A stretch of 51,849 nt of DNA, taken from positions 1-51,849 of the forward strand of contig JADJVW010000017.1 of assembly GCA_016710365.1 (NCBI GenBank). The letters are read 5' to 3'. Under the pieces are notes generated by a model. That model was not told the origin of the DNA, did no database searches, and worked only from the letters and a program-made list of their open reading frames with translations. Positions within the stretch are counted from its first letter, which is position 1; each line of letters starts with the position of its first letter. Shown here piece after piece: positions 1-7,576 of the stretch. The DNA is from Candidatus Caldilinea saccharophila. Lineage in GTDB: Bacteria > Chloroflexota > Anaerolineae > Caldilineales > Caldilineaceae. Both the position numbers and the translations under genes were made by a program.

Positions 1-51
1 CGCCCACATTTCGCCGTGATATTGCGGACGGAATGTCCACGCGCCGGGCAG

Positions 52-1824
52 TCATCCTGCTACCCGAAACTCGGCGGAGGTCAGTTTTGCCGTGCCTCTA
101 TCCAGTGTGATCTCCACCTCCAGCGGGCCTTGCTCGCTGTGCACGCGGGCGACCGTGCGCTGCTCACCATCGCCGCCAAGAATCCGCTCCAGGGTGCAGG
201 CGCCGTACAACGTATTGACCATGCGCAAGTGAGCAAGCACGCCGCGGCGGTCGCACGTTGCGGTGAATATCTTGGTGACCGCGCGCAGCGATGGCGCCGC
301 GGTTGCCGCCAGCAGCGCTTCCAGCGCGGTCTGCATCGCGGCGCCGGGCGGGAAGATCGATTCGATGCCGAGATATTGCACGCGCGGCGGCATGGTCGGC
401 GTCAGCGTGATCGTGACCCGGCACCAGCCCTGCGCACCAACCATCGTCCACACCCCGCGCAGCGGGTTGGTCACCTCGATGTCGCCGTCGACGCGCAACT
501 CGCCGTGCCGGCTGCGCAGCGCCTCCAGCCGAGACCGCCAGCGCGCGCGCGGCTCATCCAGGAAGAAATTGGCGGCCACAAGTTCATCGGCCAGTTCGTC
601 ATCCCACCGGTCGAGCAAGCGGATCGTACACGCCTGCGCCCTCACCAGCGCTTCCGCCGGGCGCACGCGCCGCGGCGTAAGCTGCGCCTGTGCGACGACC
701 TGACGCAGTATCTGCATCGTGATCGGCACAGCCGGGGCGTAGGTGGCATTTGCCAGCGTCACGACGCCGACGTCATCGTCGGGCAGCCAGACCATGTGAG
801 AGCCAAAGCCAGGCAGCCCGCCCGCATGACCGACGAAGCGCCCAAAATCGCTGGTCAGGGAGGCAAAGAGGCCGTAACCGTAGCCGCCTACTTCATAGCG
901 TTGTGGCGCGCCAATTGTGCGGTTGATGAGCGGAGGGCGTGGATTGGCGCAGCGCTGCATCTCACGCAGCGAACTTCGCCGCAACACCGGCCCTTCTTCC
1001 CCATCGCGCGGGGGCCAGGCCGCGAGAAAGAGCGCCACCCACTGCGCCAGCTCACGCACGGACGTGTAGAGGCCGCCGAAGGCGGCGGCGTCGCCTGCCG
1101 AACGGGCAAGCGCCAGGGCGTCCTCGACCAGTTCACCGTTGACGTTGCGATACCCTTTGGCGACAACTTGACCGGACAATTCGTCGACGTTCCAGCCGCT
1201 TGCTGTCATGCCAAGCGGGCGAAGGATACGTTCCCTCACATACGCCTGAAACGACATTCCTGCAACCTGCCCAACGATGCGCCCCAGGATCATGTAGCCC
1301 AGGTTGGAATATTCATAATGCACATCCGGGGCAGCGGCAAAAGTGACGCCGTCGCTCAACAGTTTGGAAAAGGCTTCATCCTCCAGCGACAGTTGACGGT
1401 CTCCCCAGGGATTATCCTCCGGCCAGCCGGGGGCCATTGACAACAAGTGGCGCACCGTGACCACGGGCGAATCGCTGGTGGGATAGGTCAGCGACGCCAG
1501 TTCCGGGACATAGCGAGCGGCGGGATCGTCGAGGGAGAGCAGGCCCGCGTCGCGCAATTGGAGGATGGCGACCGCGGCGAAACTCTTGGTCATCGACGCA
1601 ATGCGAAAGAGTGTGCCGTCGTCCGCCGGCGTGTTGGCCGCCAGATCCGCCTTGCCGGTCCCGCCGCCATAAACAAGCCGGCCCGCGGCGACCACGCCGT
1701 AGGCCAGTCCAGGCAAACGCTCACGCCGGGCAAATTTGGCGACAAGCTCGGCAATTGCCGGCGCGGTCGCCGCAATGCGCGCAAATGGCTCCAGGTTAGA
1801 ATCAGTCGGAGGGGTAGCGCTCAT
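52..1824 (-). CDS. Serine hydrolase, class C beta-lactamase / penicillin-binding-like
   Basis: About 590 residues. The active-site Ser-x-x-Lys is seen as SMTK at about residues 77-80, the second motif as YSN at about 172-174, and the third (HxG) as GHAGG near 333. This is the full class C beta-lactamase/esterase set. The first 370 residues form this domain. The remaining 200 or so form a C-terminal extension of unknown role, as in many beta-lactamase-related esterases. No signal peptide is visible, so a cytoplasmic location is inferred. The start is the ATG at 1824, because a GAGGAG ribosome-binding site lies seven bases upstream; an in-frame ATG 15 bases further out lacks one. The substrate cannot be told from sequence; an esterase or D-peptidase role is as likely as beta-lactam hydrolysis. 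Confidence 0.9.
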   Translation of the reverse strand: MSATPPTDSNLEPFARIAATAPAIAELVAKFARRERLPGLAYGVVAAGRLVYGGGTGKADLAANTPADDGTLFRIASMTKSFAAVAILQLRDAGLLSLDDPAARYVPELASLTYPTSDSPVVTVRHLLSMAPGWPEDNPWGDRQLSLEDEAFSKLLSDGVTFAAAPDVHYEYSNLGYMILGRIVGQVAGMSFQAYVRERILRPLGMTASGWNVDELSGQVVAKGYRNVNGELVEDALALARSAGDAAAFGGLYTSVRELAQWVALFLAAWPPRDGEEGPVLRRSSLREMQRCANPRPPLINRTIGAPQRYEVGGYGYGLFASLTSDFGRFVGHAGGLPGFGSHMVWLPDDDVGVVTLANATYAPAVPITMQILRQVVAQAQLTPRRVRPAEALVRAQACTIRLLDRWDDELADELVAANFFLDEPRARWRSRLEALRSRHGELRVDGDIEVTNPLRGVWTMVGAQGWCRVTITLTPTMPPRVQYLGIESIFPPGAAMQTALEALLAATAAPSLRAVTKIFTATCDRRGVLAHLRMVNTLYGACTLERILGGDGEQRTVARVHSEQGPLEVEITLDRGTAKLTSAEFRVAG

Positions 1825-1889
1825 GGAAAGGCTCCTCAAAACCAGCCGGATTGGTAATAGACGTACGCTGAGAGAGATGCTGCCGGTCT

Positions 1890-1898
1890 ATTATACCA
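1890..1898 (-). promoter_or_regulatory. Extended -10 promoter for the serine hydrolase
   Basis: On the minus strand the sequence reads TGGTATAAT, a perfect -10 hexamer with the TGn extension. No good -35 is visible. The start codon is about 66 bases downstream. The same TGn-plus-hexamer pattern recurs before other genes in the window. Confidence 0.5.
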
Positions 1899-1940
1899 GC
1901 ATCCTGCCGGGCGGCGCTTTTCAGCCCCAGTGAGAACAGG

Positions 1941-1980
1941 CGCGACGACCCGCCAGCCAACAAGCCAGCGGGTCGTCGCG
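1941..1980. repeat. Inverted repeat, 13-bp arms
   Basis: Perfect arms at 1941-1953 and 1968-1980 (CGCGACGACCCGC and its complement) with a 14-base loop. No T-run follows on either strand, so it is a weak terminator candidate. It lies downstream of the SHOCT-type operon and upstream of the serine hydrolase and could be a dispersed palindrome. Confidence 0.5.
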
Positions 1981-2048
1981 GTGCACTATGCGGCAAGGCA
2001 TTTATACAAGCTGCTGCCAATCGGTCACAGATAAGAGGGATTCGACAG

Positions 2049-2092
2049 ATAAATCCGCAGCCATCCGCCAAATCCGCGCCATCCGCGGTCTG
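2049..2092. repeat. Dispersed ATCCGC-type intergenic repeat (family P1)
   Basis: Short stretch with repeated ATCCGC words and the ending ATCCGCGGTCTG. Related copies lie at 4783-4825, 6785-6859 and 32186-32368, all between genes. Here only half of the palindrome is seen. Confidence 0.5.
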
Positions 2093-2126
2093 TTTTGCGT
2101 AGCCCTCGCCACGCCTCTCTCACCGT

Positions 2127-2504
2127 TCACTCGATGAAGATCTCGACGCGATCGCCCTTTTCATCGTCAAGCACTTCGACGATGCGCCCCGTCATCCCGT
2201 TGTGGATCGCTGCGCGCAAGGTTTCCACATTGAATTTCTCGCTGGCGGGCACAAAGCGCAAGCCAAAATCGACCAGAGCCAGCGGGATGTTGACTGTCAC
2301 CTTTTGCTTCCCGGTTGCGACATTGCTGACGCGCACGCGGAAAGAGCGACCGGTGGCGTCTACGCTGGAGACCGGCGGCGCCGGCTCTGTTCCCGGCTCC
2401 TCCGGCTGGCCCAGCGCGGCCAGCAAACGCGCCCCATCCTCGGGCGATAGTTTGCCTTCCTCCACCATTTGCAGTACTTTGCGACGTTCTTCACTGATTG
2501 CCAT
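2127..2504 (-). CDS. Small SHOCT-like (YvlB/LiaX N-terminal type) domain protein
   Basis: About 125 residues. The N-terminal 35 residues (EERRKVLQMVEEGKLSPEDG) have the short helix-turn-helix look of the SHOCT-like segment found in YvlB/LiaX-type proteins. The same motif closes the preceding gene product (MVEQGKISVEQAEKLFAALN), so the two share a module. The remainder is predicted beta-rich and unassigned. The start is the ATG at 2504, since GGAGG lies eight bases upstream; the ATG at 2510 directly abuts the ribosome-binding site. It is the third gene of a minus-strand operon, 42 bases after the DUF4097-like gene. A role in envelope-stress or signalling control is inferred from family context only. 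Confidence 0.75.
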   Translation of the reverse strand: MAISEERRKVLQMVEEGKLSPEDGARLLAALGQPEEPGTEPAPPVSSVDATGRSFRVRVSNVATGKQKVTVNIPLALVDFGLRFVPASEKFNVETLRAAIHNGMTGRIVEVLDDEKGDRVEIFIE

Positions 2505-2546
2505 TGTCATCTCCTCCAAACTCTCTCTTGCAATTACGGAATACCG

Positions 2547-3764
2547 TTAGCGCTCCTGTTTGGCGCCATTCAACGCTGCGAACAGCTTTTCCGCCTGCTC
2601 GACCGAAATTTTGCCTTGTTCAACCATGCGCAGGATCAACATGCGCTCCTCATCAGTGGCGGGCGGGCGCTTGGGTTTGGCCGGTGCAGGCGGCAATGGC
2701 GCCGCGGGTGGCGCCGCCCACCCAGCGGATTTGCGCCGCCGGCTTTCGGACTCCTGCGCACGCTGCTCGACCTTGCGCATGGCCTCGGCCAGTTTTTCCT
2801 CGGCGCGGCGCATGGCGGCTTGCACTTTTTCCTGGATCGACGTTGCCAGTTCTTCGTTCGTGCCAAGCCGTGACAACTTGTCGTCGAGCTGTCGCGAGAG
2901 TTCGACGACCTGTGCTTCAATCTGCGCGGTGATCTGCTGCGTGATCTCGACGGAGCGCATGGCCATCTCTTCGGCGATGGGGCCGGCAAAGTCGGCCTCA
3001 GTAAAGCTGTGCGGCTGGACGCCTTGCAAAAGGATGTTGCCTTCCGCCTCCAGCGTCAGCCTGGCATGGGCAGGCTCGCGCTCGAAGTCCAACACGCCGT
3101 GTTTCATGCTGCGCTCCTCGCCCAGCCCCCGCACCCGGATGTGCCCCTCTGCCTTGAGCGAAAAGACGCCGCCAGCGCCGCGTGGAATCTCGCAGGTAAT
3201 CCCACCTTCCGCCCGGATCGAGCACTGCTGACCCGCGGCAAGCAGCGCCTGCGCCTTGACGTTGCCTTCCGCTGCAGCTTCGATGCTGCCGCCGATCTCG
3301 TTGAGCACCAGGTTGCCTTCAACCTGGCCGAGCCAGACGGCGCCGGCCACTTTGGCAATCTGCGCGTTGCCCTCGATGACATCGACGCGCAAGTCGCCGG
3401 CCATCAAGTGCGCCGCGAAGTTGCCCTCGATCTGGTTGGCGGTGAGGGTGTTGACGCTGTGCACCACGGCGTTGCCTTCCACCGCGCCGATCGTGAGGCT
3501 ATTGAGAAGCAGGCTGAACGAAGCGTTGCCTTCCACTGCATCGACCGTGATGCTGGACTGGACAGGGACCTGAAGCCAAAGATCCTCCTCACAGTTGATG
3601 ACGATGACGCCATCCTGCTGTTCGACCGTCAGCGTGTCGTTTCCGTCGCGCACACGCACCTGCACTTCGGGGCGATCCCACCCATTCAAGGTCAGGTTGC
3701 CCTCAATGCAACGCAGGATCAAGGTAGGCGCAAGCCCACTTTGCATGACATGCATGGCGTCCAT
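2547..3764 (-). CDS. DUF4097-like beta-solenoid protein with EGN repeats and a C-terminal SHOCT-like segment
   Basis: 405 residues. The first half is built from a degenerate repeat whose hallmark is [VIA]EGN. The Glu residues fall at about 21, 78, 96, 113, 131, 149, 166 and 186, a period of 17-18 residues typical of a one-turn-per-repeat beta-solenoid. Weaker copies (AEGH, AEGN) follow at about 208 and 239. Residues 265-345 are rich in Gln, Glu, Lys and Arg and are likely a coiled coil. A Pro/Ala linker follows, then a SHOCT-like tail at about 370-405. There is no signal peptide or membrane segment. The start codon overlaps the stop of the DUF2089 gene (TGATG) and has its own GGAGG, so the genes are translationally coupled. 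DUF4097 solenoids are widespread; their ligand is not known. Confidence 0.8.
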   Translation of the reverse strand: MDAMHVMQSGLAPTLILRCIEGNLTLNGWDRPEVQVRVRDGNDTLTVEQQDGVIVINCEEDLWLQVPVQSSITVDAVEGNASFSLLLNSLTIGAVEGNAVVHSVNTLTANQIEGNFAAHLMAGDLRVDVIEGNAQIAKVAGAVWLGQVEGNLVLNEIGGSIEAAAEGNVKAQALLAAGQQCSIRAEGGITCEIPRGAGGVFSLKAEGHIRVRGLGEERSMKHGVLDFEREPAHARLTLEAEGNILLQGVQPHSFTEADFAGPIAEEMAMRSVEITQQITAQIEAQVVELSRQLDDKLSRLGTNEELATSIQEKVQAAMRRAEEKLAEAMRKVEQRAQESESRRRKSAGWAAPPAAPLPPAPAKPKRPPATDEERMLILRMVEQGKISVEQAEKLFAALNGAKQER

Positions 3765-4144
3765 CAGTCACCTCCCTGCAACTTCTGCATGGCTTCTTCA
3801 AACGAGAGCGTCCCGGCGTCAAGTTCGGCGAGCACCTGCTTGCGGTCGACGATCGGCGGCGCTTCTTCTTTGCCTGGCTCATAGCCCAGCGCACGAATCA
3901 CATCATGCAAGCGGCTGCGGATCGTCGGATACGAAAGCCCCAGCTCGTCTTCCATGCGGTTGAGCTTGCCTTCGTTGCGCACGAAAATCTCGACAAAATT
4001 GATCTGCTCCGGGGTGAGCTGGGCAAAGGGCGGCTCAACCACGGCAAAACGCCCTTCAAGGCTGACATCGGCGTCAGGACAATAAATGCGGGTGACGACG
4101 ATCTCCCCGCCTGTCAGCGGACAACGTGTGGGAAGTGGCAACAT
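3764..4144 (-). CDS. DUF2089 family putative DNA-binding regulator
   Basis: 126 residues. The N-terminus has a CPLTGGE motif and a later YCP, a paired-cysteine layout usual for DUF2089 proteins and possibly metal-binding. A central segment (LTPEQINFVEIFVRNEGKL then ELGLSYPTIRSRL) is a clear helix-turn-helix. The C-terminus again resembles the short SHOCT-like helix pair. The start at 4144 is supported by GGAGG seven bases upstream. It is the first gene of the operon with the solenoid and small SHOCT-like genes, and likely autoregulates it (inference). The palindrome at 4172-4231 lies directly upstream. Confidence 0.85.
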   Translation of the reverse strand: MLPLPTRCPLTGGEIVVTRIYCPDADVSLEGRFAVVEPPFAQLTPEQINFVEIFVRNEGKLNRMEDELGLSYPTIRSRLHDVIRALGYEPGKEEAPPIVDRKQVLAELDAGTLSFEEAMQKLQGGD

Positions 4145-4171
4145 TTCAATCCTCCTTTATAAACCTTGCCT

Positions 4172-4231
4172 GGATCGCGGACGTCTCGTCTGCATTTGTG
4201 TATGTATCTGCGGACGAGACGTCCGCGATCC
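4172..4231. repeat. Perfect 19-bp inverted repeat upstream of the DUF2089 operon
   Basis: Arms at 4172-4190 and 4213-4231 are exact reverse complements (outer word GGATCGCGGACG) around a 22-base spacer. The position, 28 bases upstream of the DUF2089 start codon, allows an operator role. The size also fits a dispersed palindromic element. No T-run follows, so a terminator is unlikely. Confidence 0.65.
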
Positions 4232-4341
4232 GTTGTGTAAACCTACCTGATGTTGAAACGAGGGCAGCCAGGACGACCTTTCAGCGATCATGGTTGACAG
4301 CGCATAGGGCCGAAATGAAGACCGGATGACACCGGTGGCCG

Positions 4342-4560
4342 TCAAGACTGCACCTCGTTCAAACCGACGGGAACACGCATTTCGAGCCGGCGCCCCAGCC
4401 GCACCAACGCACGCCCCAGGAAGACAAGCCCACTATCGATCCAACCCGGCTGCGGCGCACAGACAAGGCGGAGCAAGCGCGCCTGCGCGACTTCCTACAT
4501 CAACTCGTTGCGATGCGTTCGTTGCGCTTCATCCAAAACATATTCGTTGTGTGGCAACAT
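4342..4560 (-). pseudogene. Broken small gene of about 72 codons with an in-frame TAG
   Basis: Reading from the ATG at 4560 gives MLPHNEYVLDEAQRTHRNEL and one more Met, then TAG at 4495-4497, then about 50 more codons rich in Leu, Arg and Val (ending LVRLGRRLEMRVPVGLN) to TGA at 4342. The amino-acid composition on both sides of the TAG is protein-like, and GAGGAG lies nine bases before the ATG. This suggests a real small gene interrupted by one nonsense codon. I do not recognise the family. A 21-residue product or readthrough is the alternative. Confidence 0.45.
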
Positions 4561-4639
4561 GACATTCTACTCCTCGCCTCTATGCACTTGACTTGTGTGC
4601 ACCGGCCTCTCGGACAGCAAACGCTGCACCTTCGCTTTA

Positions 4640-4790
4640 AGAACATATCTTAGCACTAATTTTAATAATGTCAATACTTAAATTAACAAAATTGATATAT
4701 TTGTTGATTTTGTTTAATTTTATCAATCCCTATGCTGTTTTGTTATGCTCTAATAGATCAATCCACATGTTGTTCAGAAATCCACGAAAA
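4640..4790. promoter_or_regulatory. AT-rich intergenic island with a near-palindrome
   Basis: About 150 bases of strongly AT-rich DNA in an otherwise GC-rich window. It contains AAATTAACAAAAT at 4680-4692 and, inverted with one extra base, ATTTTGTTTAATTT at 4707-4720. It lies upstream of the broken small gene at 4342-4560 and downstream of the DUF4870 gene terminator. It could be a promoter/operator region or a site bound by a nucleoid protein. No reading frame is apparent. Confidence 0.35.
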
Positions 4791-4825
4791 TCCGTCTAAT
4801 TCGCTTCATCCGCGGTCTATTTTTC
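4783..4825. repeat. Dispersed ATCCGC-type repeat fragment (family P1)
   Basis: Contains AAAATCCGTCTAATTCGC and ends ATCCGCGGTCTATTTTT, matching the layout of the copy at 2049-2092. Only a half-copy is seen and no gene is present. Confidence 0.4.
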
Positions 4826-4859
4826 CAATGCTGTCGTATCGCACTGCGCCAATTAAAAA

Positions 4860-4890
4860 CACCGCCTGGCGGAGATTCCGCCAGGCGGTG
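4860..4890 (-). terminator. Rho-independent terminator of the DUF4870 gene
   Basis: Perfect 14-bp stem (4860-4873 with 4877-4890) and a 3-base loop. On the minus strand it is followed by GTTTTTAATT. It starts about 28 bases after the stop codon at 4918. Confidence 0.9.
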
Positions 4891-4917
4891 CAATCAGTCG
4901 GATTGGCTGTGTCAGGT

Positions 4918-5493
4918 TTATAGCCAGCCCTGATCGCGCAGGAAGCTGGTGATCCCAGGGATGGCAAACCGCCGCCCCTTGTACGCCTGATAGCCGTAGT
5001 AGAGCAACAACCCCATACCGCTAAGGAAGTAGATCGGCGTCATGCAAAACGCGAGGGCCAAAATCAGCCAACCGATCACCGGAATGATCTGGATGATGCC
5101 GATGCTGACCCAACCCAGCAGAAAAACCGCCCAGAAGATCATCACCAACGCCAGGCTTTGCACCGCATGGTAGCGCTGGAAGGGTCGCTTCTTGCTGCTT
5201 TCGCTCAACAACACAATCAGCGGCATGATCACCGGCAAAAACAATTGAGTTGCATAGCTCAACATGGCGATCAGGCGATCGTCGCTGTCGGCCAGCGGAT
5301 CCACTTCCGGCTGTTGCATCAGTTCGCCGCGGCGCAGCGCATCGGCTGCCTCGCCGGCCTGCGTGTAGGCGGCGCCGGCCATGCGTTCCACCGGCGTCTG
5401 CTCGACATGGTCATTTCCGCCGGCAGGCTGTGGTTCGCTCCACGCTTCGTTCTGCGGCTGACCCGGTGTTTGATCCATTGATGCGTTCGTCAT
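4918..5493 (-). CDS. DUF4870-like small integral membrane protein
   Basis: 191 residues. The first 75 are hydrophilic and Pro/Glu/Gln-rich. Then comes DDRLIAMLSYATQLFLPVIM, a Lys/Arg-rich stretch with FQRYHAVQSLAL, and two further hydrophobic segments, giving about three membrane helices. The His-Ala in RYHAVQS after the first helix is the usual DUF4870 signature. Function is unknown; the protein is predicted to sit in the cytoplasmic membrane. The start at 5493 lies 13 bases after a GGAG, which is long; the in-frame ATG at 5478 is a possible alternative. It is a single gene with its own terminator. Confidence 0.8.
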   Translation of the reverse strand: MTNASMDQTPGQPQNEAWSEPQPAGGNDHVEQTPVERMAGAAYTQAGEAADALRRGELMQQPEVDPLADSDDRLIAMLSYATQLFLPVIMPLIVLLSESSKKRPFQRYHAVQSLALVMIFWAVFLLGWVSIGIIQIIPVIGWLILALAFCMTPIYFLSGMGLLLYYGYQAYKGRRFAIPGITSFLRDQGWL

Positions 5494-5691
5494 ACAACTT
5501 TTCTCCCTCCCGATAAACGCGGGATTCTCTATAATATTTGATCTTGCGCAACCCGCCCGGCAGATGGGTCGAAAACCTTCGGCGCCAGCCCGGATGCGGC
5601 CTGCTTTGCTCTCTGTCAGATACGCTTTGCGGCGTCATCTCCAAGCATCCAACAATACGCAGGATGCGCACGAAAGTTTCATTACCAGGTG

Positions 5692-5700
5692 TGGTACAAT
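5692..5700 (+). promoter_or_regulatory. Extended -10 placed for a leaderless fmt transcript
   Basis: TGGTACAAT ends six bases before the fmt ATG at 5707. With usual spacing, transcription would begin at or next to that A. No ribosome-binding site is visible, which agrees with a leaderless mRNA. The -35 region is poor. Confidence 0.5.
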
Positions 5701-5706
5701 CCGGCC

Positions 5707-6714
5707 ATGACAAACAATGACATCAAGCGCATCGTCTTTATGGGCACGCCGGAATTTGCCGCACCGTCGCTGCGCGCTTTGGTCGAAGCCTCGTCGACGC
5801 GTGGGTGGCAGGTGGCGGCGGTCGTCACACAGCCAGATCGGCCCGCTGGCCGCAGCAAGCAGCCGGTGAGCAGCCCTGTCAAACAGGCGGCGGAAGCGGC
5901 TGGCTTGCCGGTGCTCCAGCCCGCCTCGCTGCGCAAGCACCCTGGCGTCGTGGACAGCCTCCGCTTGCTGGCGCCCGATATTTTCGTGGTGGCTGCCTAC
6001 GGTTTGATTTTGCCGAAAAACGTGCTTGAGATCCCAACCTTTGGCTGCATCAACGTGCACGCCAGCCTGCTGCCGGCCTATCGCGGCGCGTCGCCTATCG
6101 CCGCCGCCCTGCTCGACGGGCGGCAAGAAACCGGCGTCACGATCATGCTGATGGACGAGGGCATGGATACTGGGCCGGCATTGCGCCAGGCGGTTCAGCC
6201 GATTCACACCGATGACACCACCACTTCCGTCAGCGCGCGGCTGGCTGAGCAGGGCGCGGCGCTGCTGGTCGAGACGCTGACCGGTTGGCTACGCGGTGAG
6301 GTGGCGCCTATCGACCAATCCTTGCTGCCGGGCGAGTCCTCCACCTGCCACTTGATCCAGAAAGAGGATGGACGCATCGATTGGGCGCAGCCGGCCGTCG
6401 CCATCGAGCGCATGACGCGCGCCTACACCCCCTGGCCCACCGCATACACCTTCTGGAAAGGCGAACCCTTCCGCATCATTGAGGCGTCCGTGCTGGCCGA
6501 GGCTGAGGCGCCAGGGAGCGTCGCGCACACGTCCGCCGGGCTGGTGGTGGGCGCGGGCGCCGGTTGCCTGTTGCTGCGCACCGTGCAGCCGGCCGGCAAG
6601 CGCGCCATGGACGCACGCAGTTTTTTGAACGGCGCGCCGGATTTTGTCGGCAGCACCCTACTTGACGATACGCCACACACTGCCTGGTTAACGCCCCATC
6701 TCTACGCAGGGTGA
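5707..6714 (+). CDS. fmt: Methionyl-tRNA formyltransferase
   Basis: 335 residues. It transfers a formyl group from 10-formyltetrahydrofolate to initiator Met-tRNA. The N-terminal formyltransferase fold begins IVFMGTPEFAAPSL. The folate-binding/catalytic segment INVHASLLPAYRG holds the conserved Asn (about 116) and His (about 118), and the catalytic Asp lies in DEGMDTG (about 154). The C-terminal OB-like domain follows with the usual KEDGRIDW and YTPWPTA motifs. Length fits the family (310-340). The start is chosen at 5707 because the family begins just before the GTPEF motif and the extended -10 lies directly upstream. No def gene adjoins it, unlike in many bacteria. It is a lone plus-strand gene. 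Confidence 0.97.
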   Translation: MTNNDIKRIVFMGTPEFAAPSLRALVEASSTRGWQVAAVVTQPDRPAGRSKQPVSSPVKQAAEAAGLPVLQPASLRKHPGVVDSLRLLAPDIFVVAAYGLILPKNVLEIPTFGCINVHASLLPAYRGASPIAAALLDGRQETGVTIMLMDEGMDTGPALRQAVQPIHTDDTTTSVSARLAEQGAALLVETLTGWLRGEVAPIDQSLLPGESSTCHLIQKEDGRIDWAQPAVAIERMTRAYTPWPTAYTFWKGEPFRIIEASVLAEAEAPGSVAHTSAGLVVGAGAGCLLLRTVQPAGKRAMDARSFLNGAPDFVGSTLLDDTPHTAWLTPHLYAG

Positions 6715-6784
6715 TAGCGTAGTTTTTCCAACTGGATGGCAGCATTGTAGGGAAAACGTATTTATTCAGCCGCATAAGAATAGA

Positions 6785-6859
6785 ACGCGGATGACGCGGA
6801 TCAGGCAGATATTTGCGGATCAGATCAGCGAAAATTCGCCTGATCCGCGTCATCCGCGT
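6785..6859. repeat. Palindromic dispersed element (family P1), perfect 22-bp arms
   Basis: Arms 6785-6806 and 6838-6859 are exact reverse complements, with the word CGCGGATGACGCGGAT. The 31-base spacer contains further GCGGAT words. It lies between the convergent fmt and ruvA genes (gap 6715-6912, no gene). On RNA it would form a long hairpin that might end transcription in both directions, though no T-run follows. Almost the same arms bound the element at 32186-32368. Confidence 0.8.
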
Positions 6860-6912
6860 GCCATTGGTTGAACGATTCTTGTCCCGCCTGAATAGTTACG
6901 GGAGAACAATCA

Positions 6913-7503
6913 TCAGCCGCCAAAGCCGCTCAGGGCGAGCCGGAGCCGCGCCTCAACGCCCGTGACATCCTTTGGCAGTGATTGGATAGCGCGCTGCGCC
7001 TCGACGATGCTGTAACCCAGCGCGACCAGGGCGTCGATCACTTCGGCGTCGGCAGCGCTGATTTGGGCAAGCGCCTCGAGGCCGCTCGCTGGCGCCTTCA
7101 CCTTGTCTTTCAGGTCTAGCACGATCTTTTCCGCCGTGCGCCTGCCAATGCCGGGGACGCGTGCAATGACTGCCGGTTCACCATTGGCTAATGCTAGCCT
7201 GAGTGCATCGGGGCTGAGCGTGCTGAGTGTACTCAATGCGACCTTGGGGCCAACGCCGCTCACCGTCAATAACAGTTCAAAGATCGACAACTCATCGTCA
7301 CTCTCGAAGCCATAGAGAGTCAGCGCGTCTTCACGCACTTGGAGATAGGTGTGCAACAAAACAGCAGCGCCTTCTTGAAAGCGCGCTGCTGTTGGATCGG
7401 GGGTATAAACTTTGAGGGCAATTCCGCCGCCTGCACCACCCACATCGACGATCAACGCGTCTTTCTGCCGGATCGCCACAGTTCCACGAACAATACGCAC
7501 CAT
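6913..7503 (-). CDS. ruvA: Holliday junction branch-migration protein RuvA
   Basis: 196 residues, usual size. The N-terminal OB fold begins MVRIVRGTV. Two helix-hairpin-helix DNA-binding motifs are clear: LLTVSGVGPKVAL and IARVPGIGRRTAEKI. The C-terminal domain that touches RuvB ends ALSGFGG. RuvA tetramers hold the four-way junction so that RuvB can drive branch migration. The start at 7503 fits family length, although the upstream ribosome-binding site is weak. ruvC lies 1.1 kb upstream on the same strand, separated by a response regulator; ruvB is not in the window. Confidence 0.97.
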   Translation of the reverse strand: MVRIVRGTVAIRQKDALIVDVGGAGGGIALKVYTPDPTAARFQEGAAVLLHTYLQVREDALTLYGFESDDELSIFELLLTVSGVGPKVALSTLSTLSPDALRLALANGEPAVIARVPGIGRRTAEKIVLDLKDKVKAPASGLEALAQISAADAEVIDALVALGYSIVEAQRAIQSLPKDVTGVEARLRLALSGFGG

Positions 7504-7576
7504 AGGAACAATTCACCTGGCCGGCGCCGACGATGAAGATAAGAGATGTGCTTGACAGGCACTGGAATGCAGAAGC

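Noticed and set aside
16..1440. Long plus-strand frame of 474 codons opposite the serine hydrolase
   Set aside because: It is antisense to a gene with all class C beta-lactamase motifs. Its composition is Arg/His/Gln-rich, as expected from reading high-GC codons backwards.
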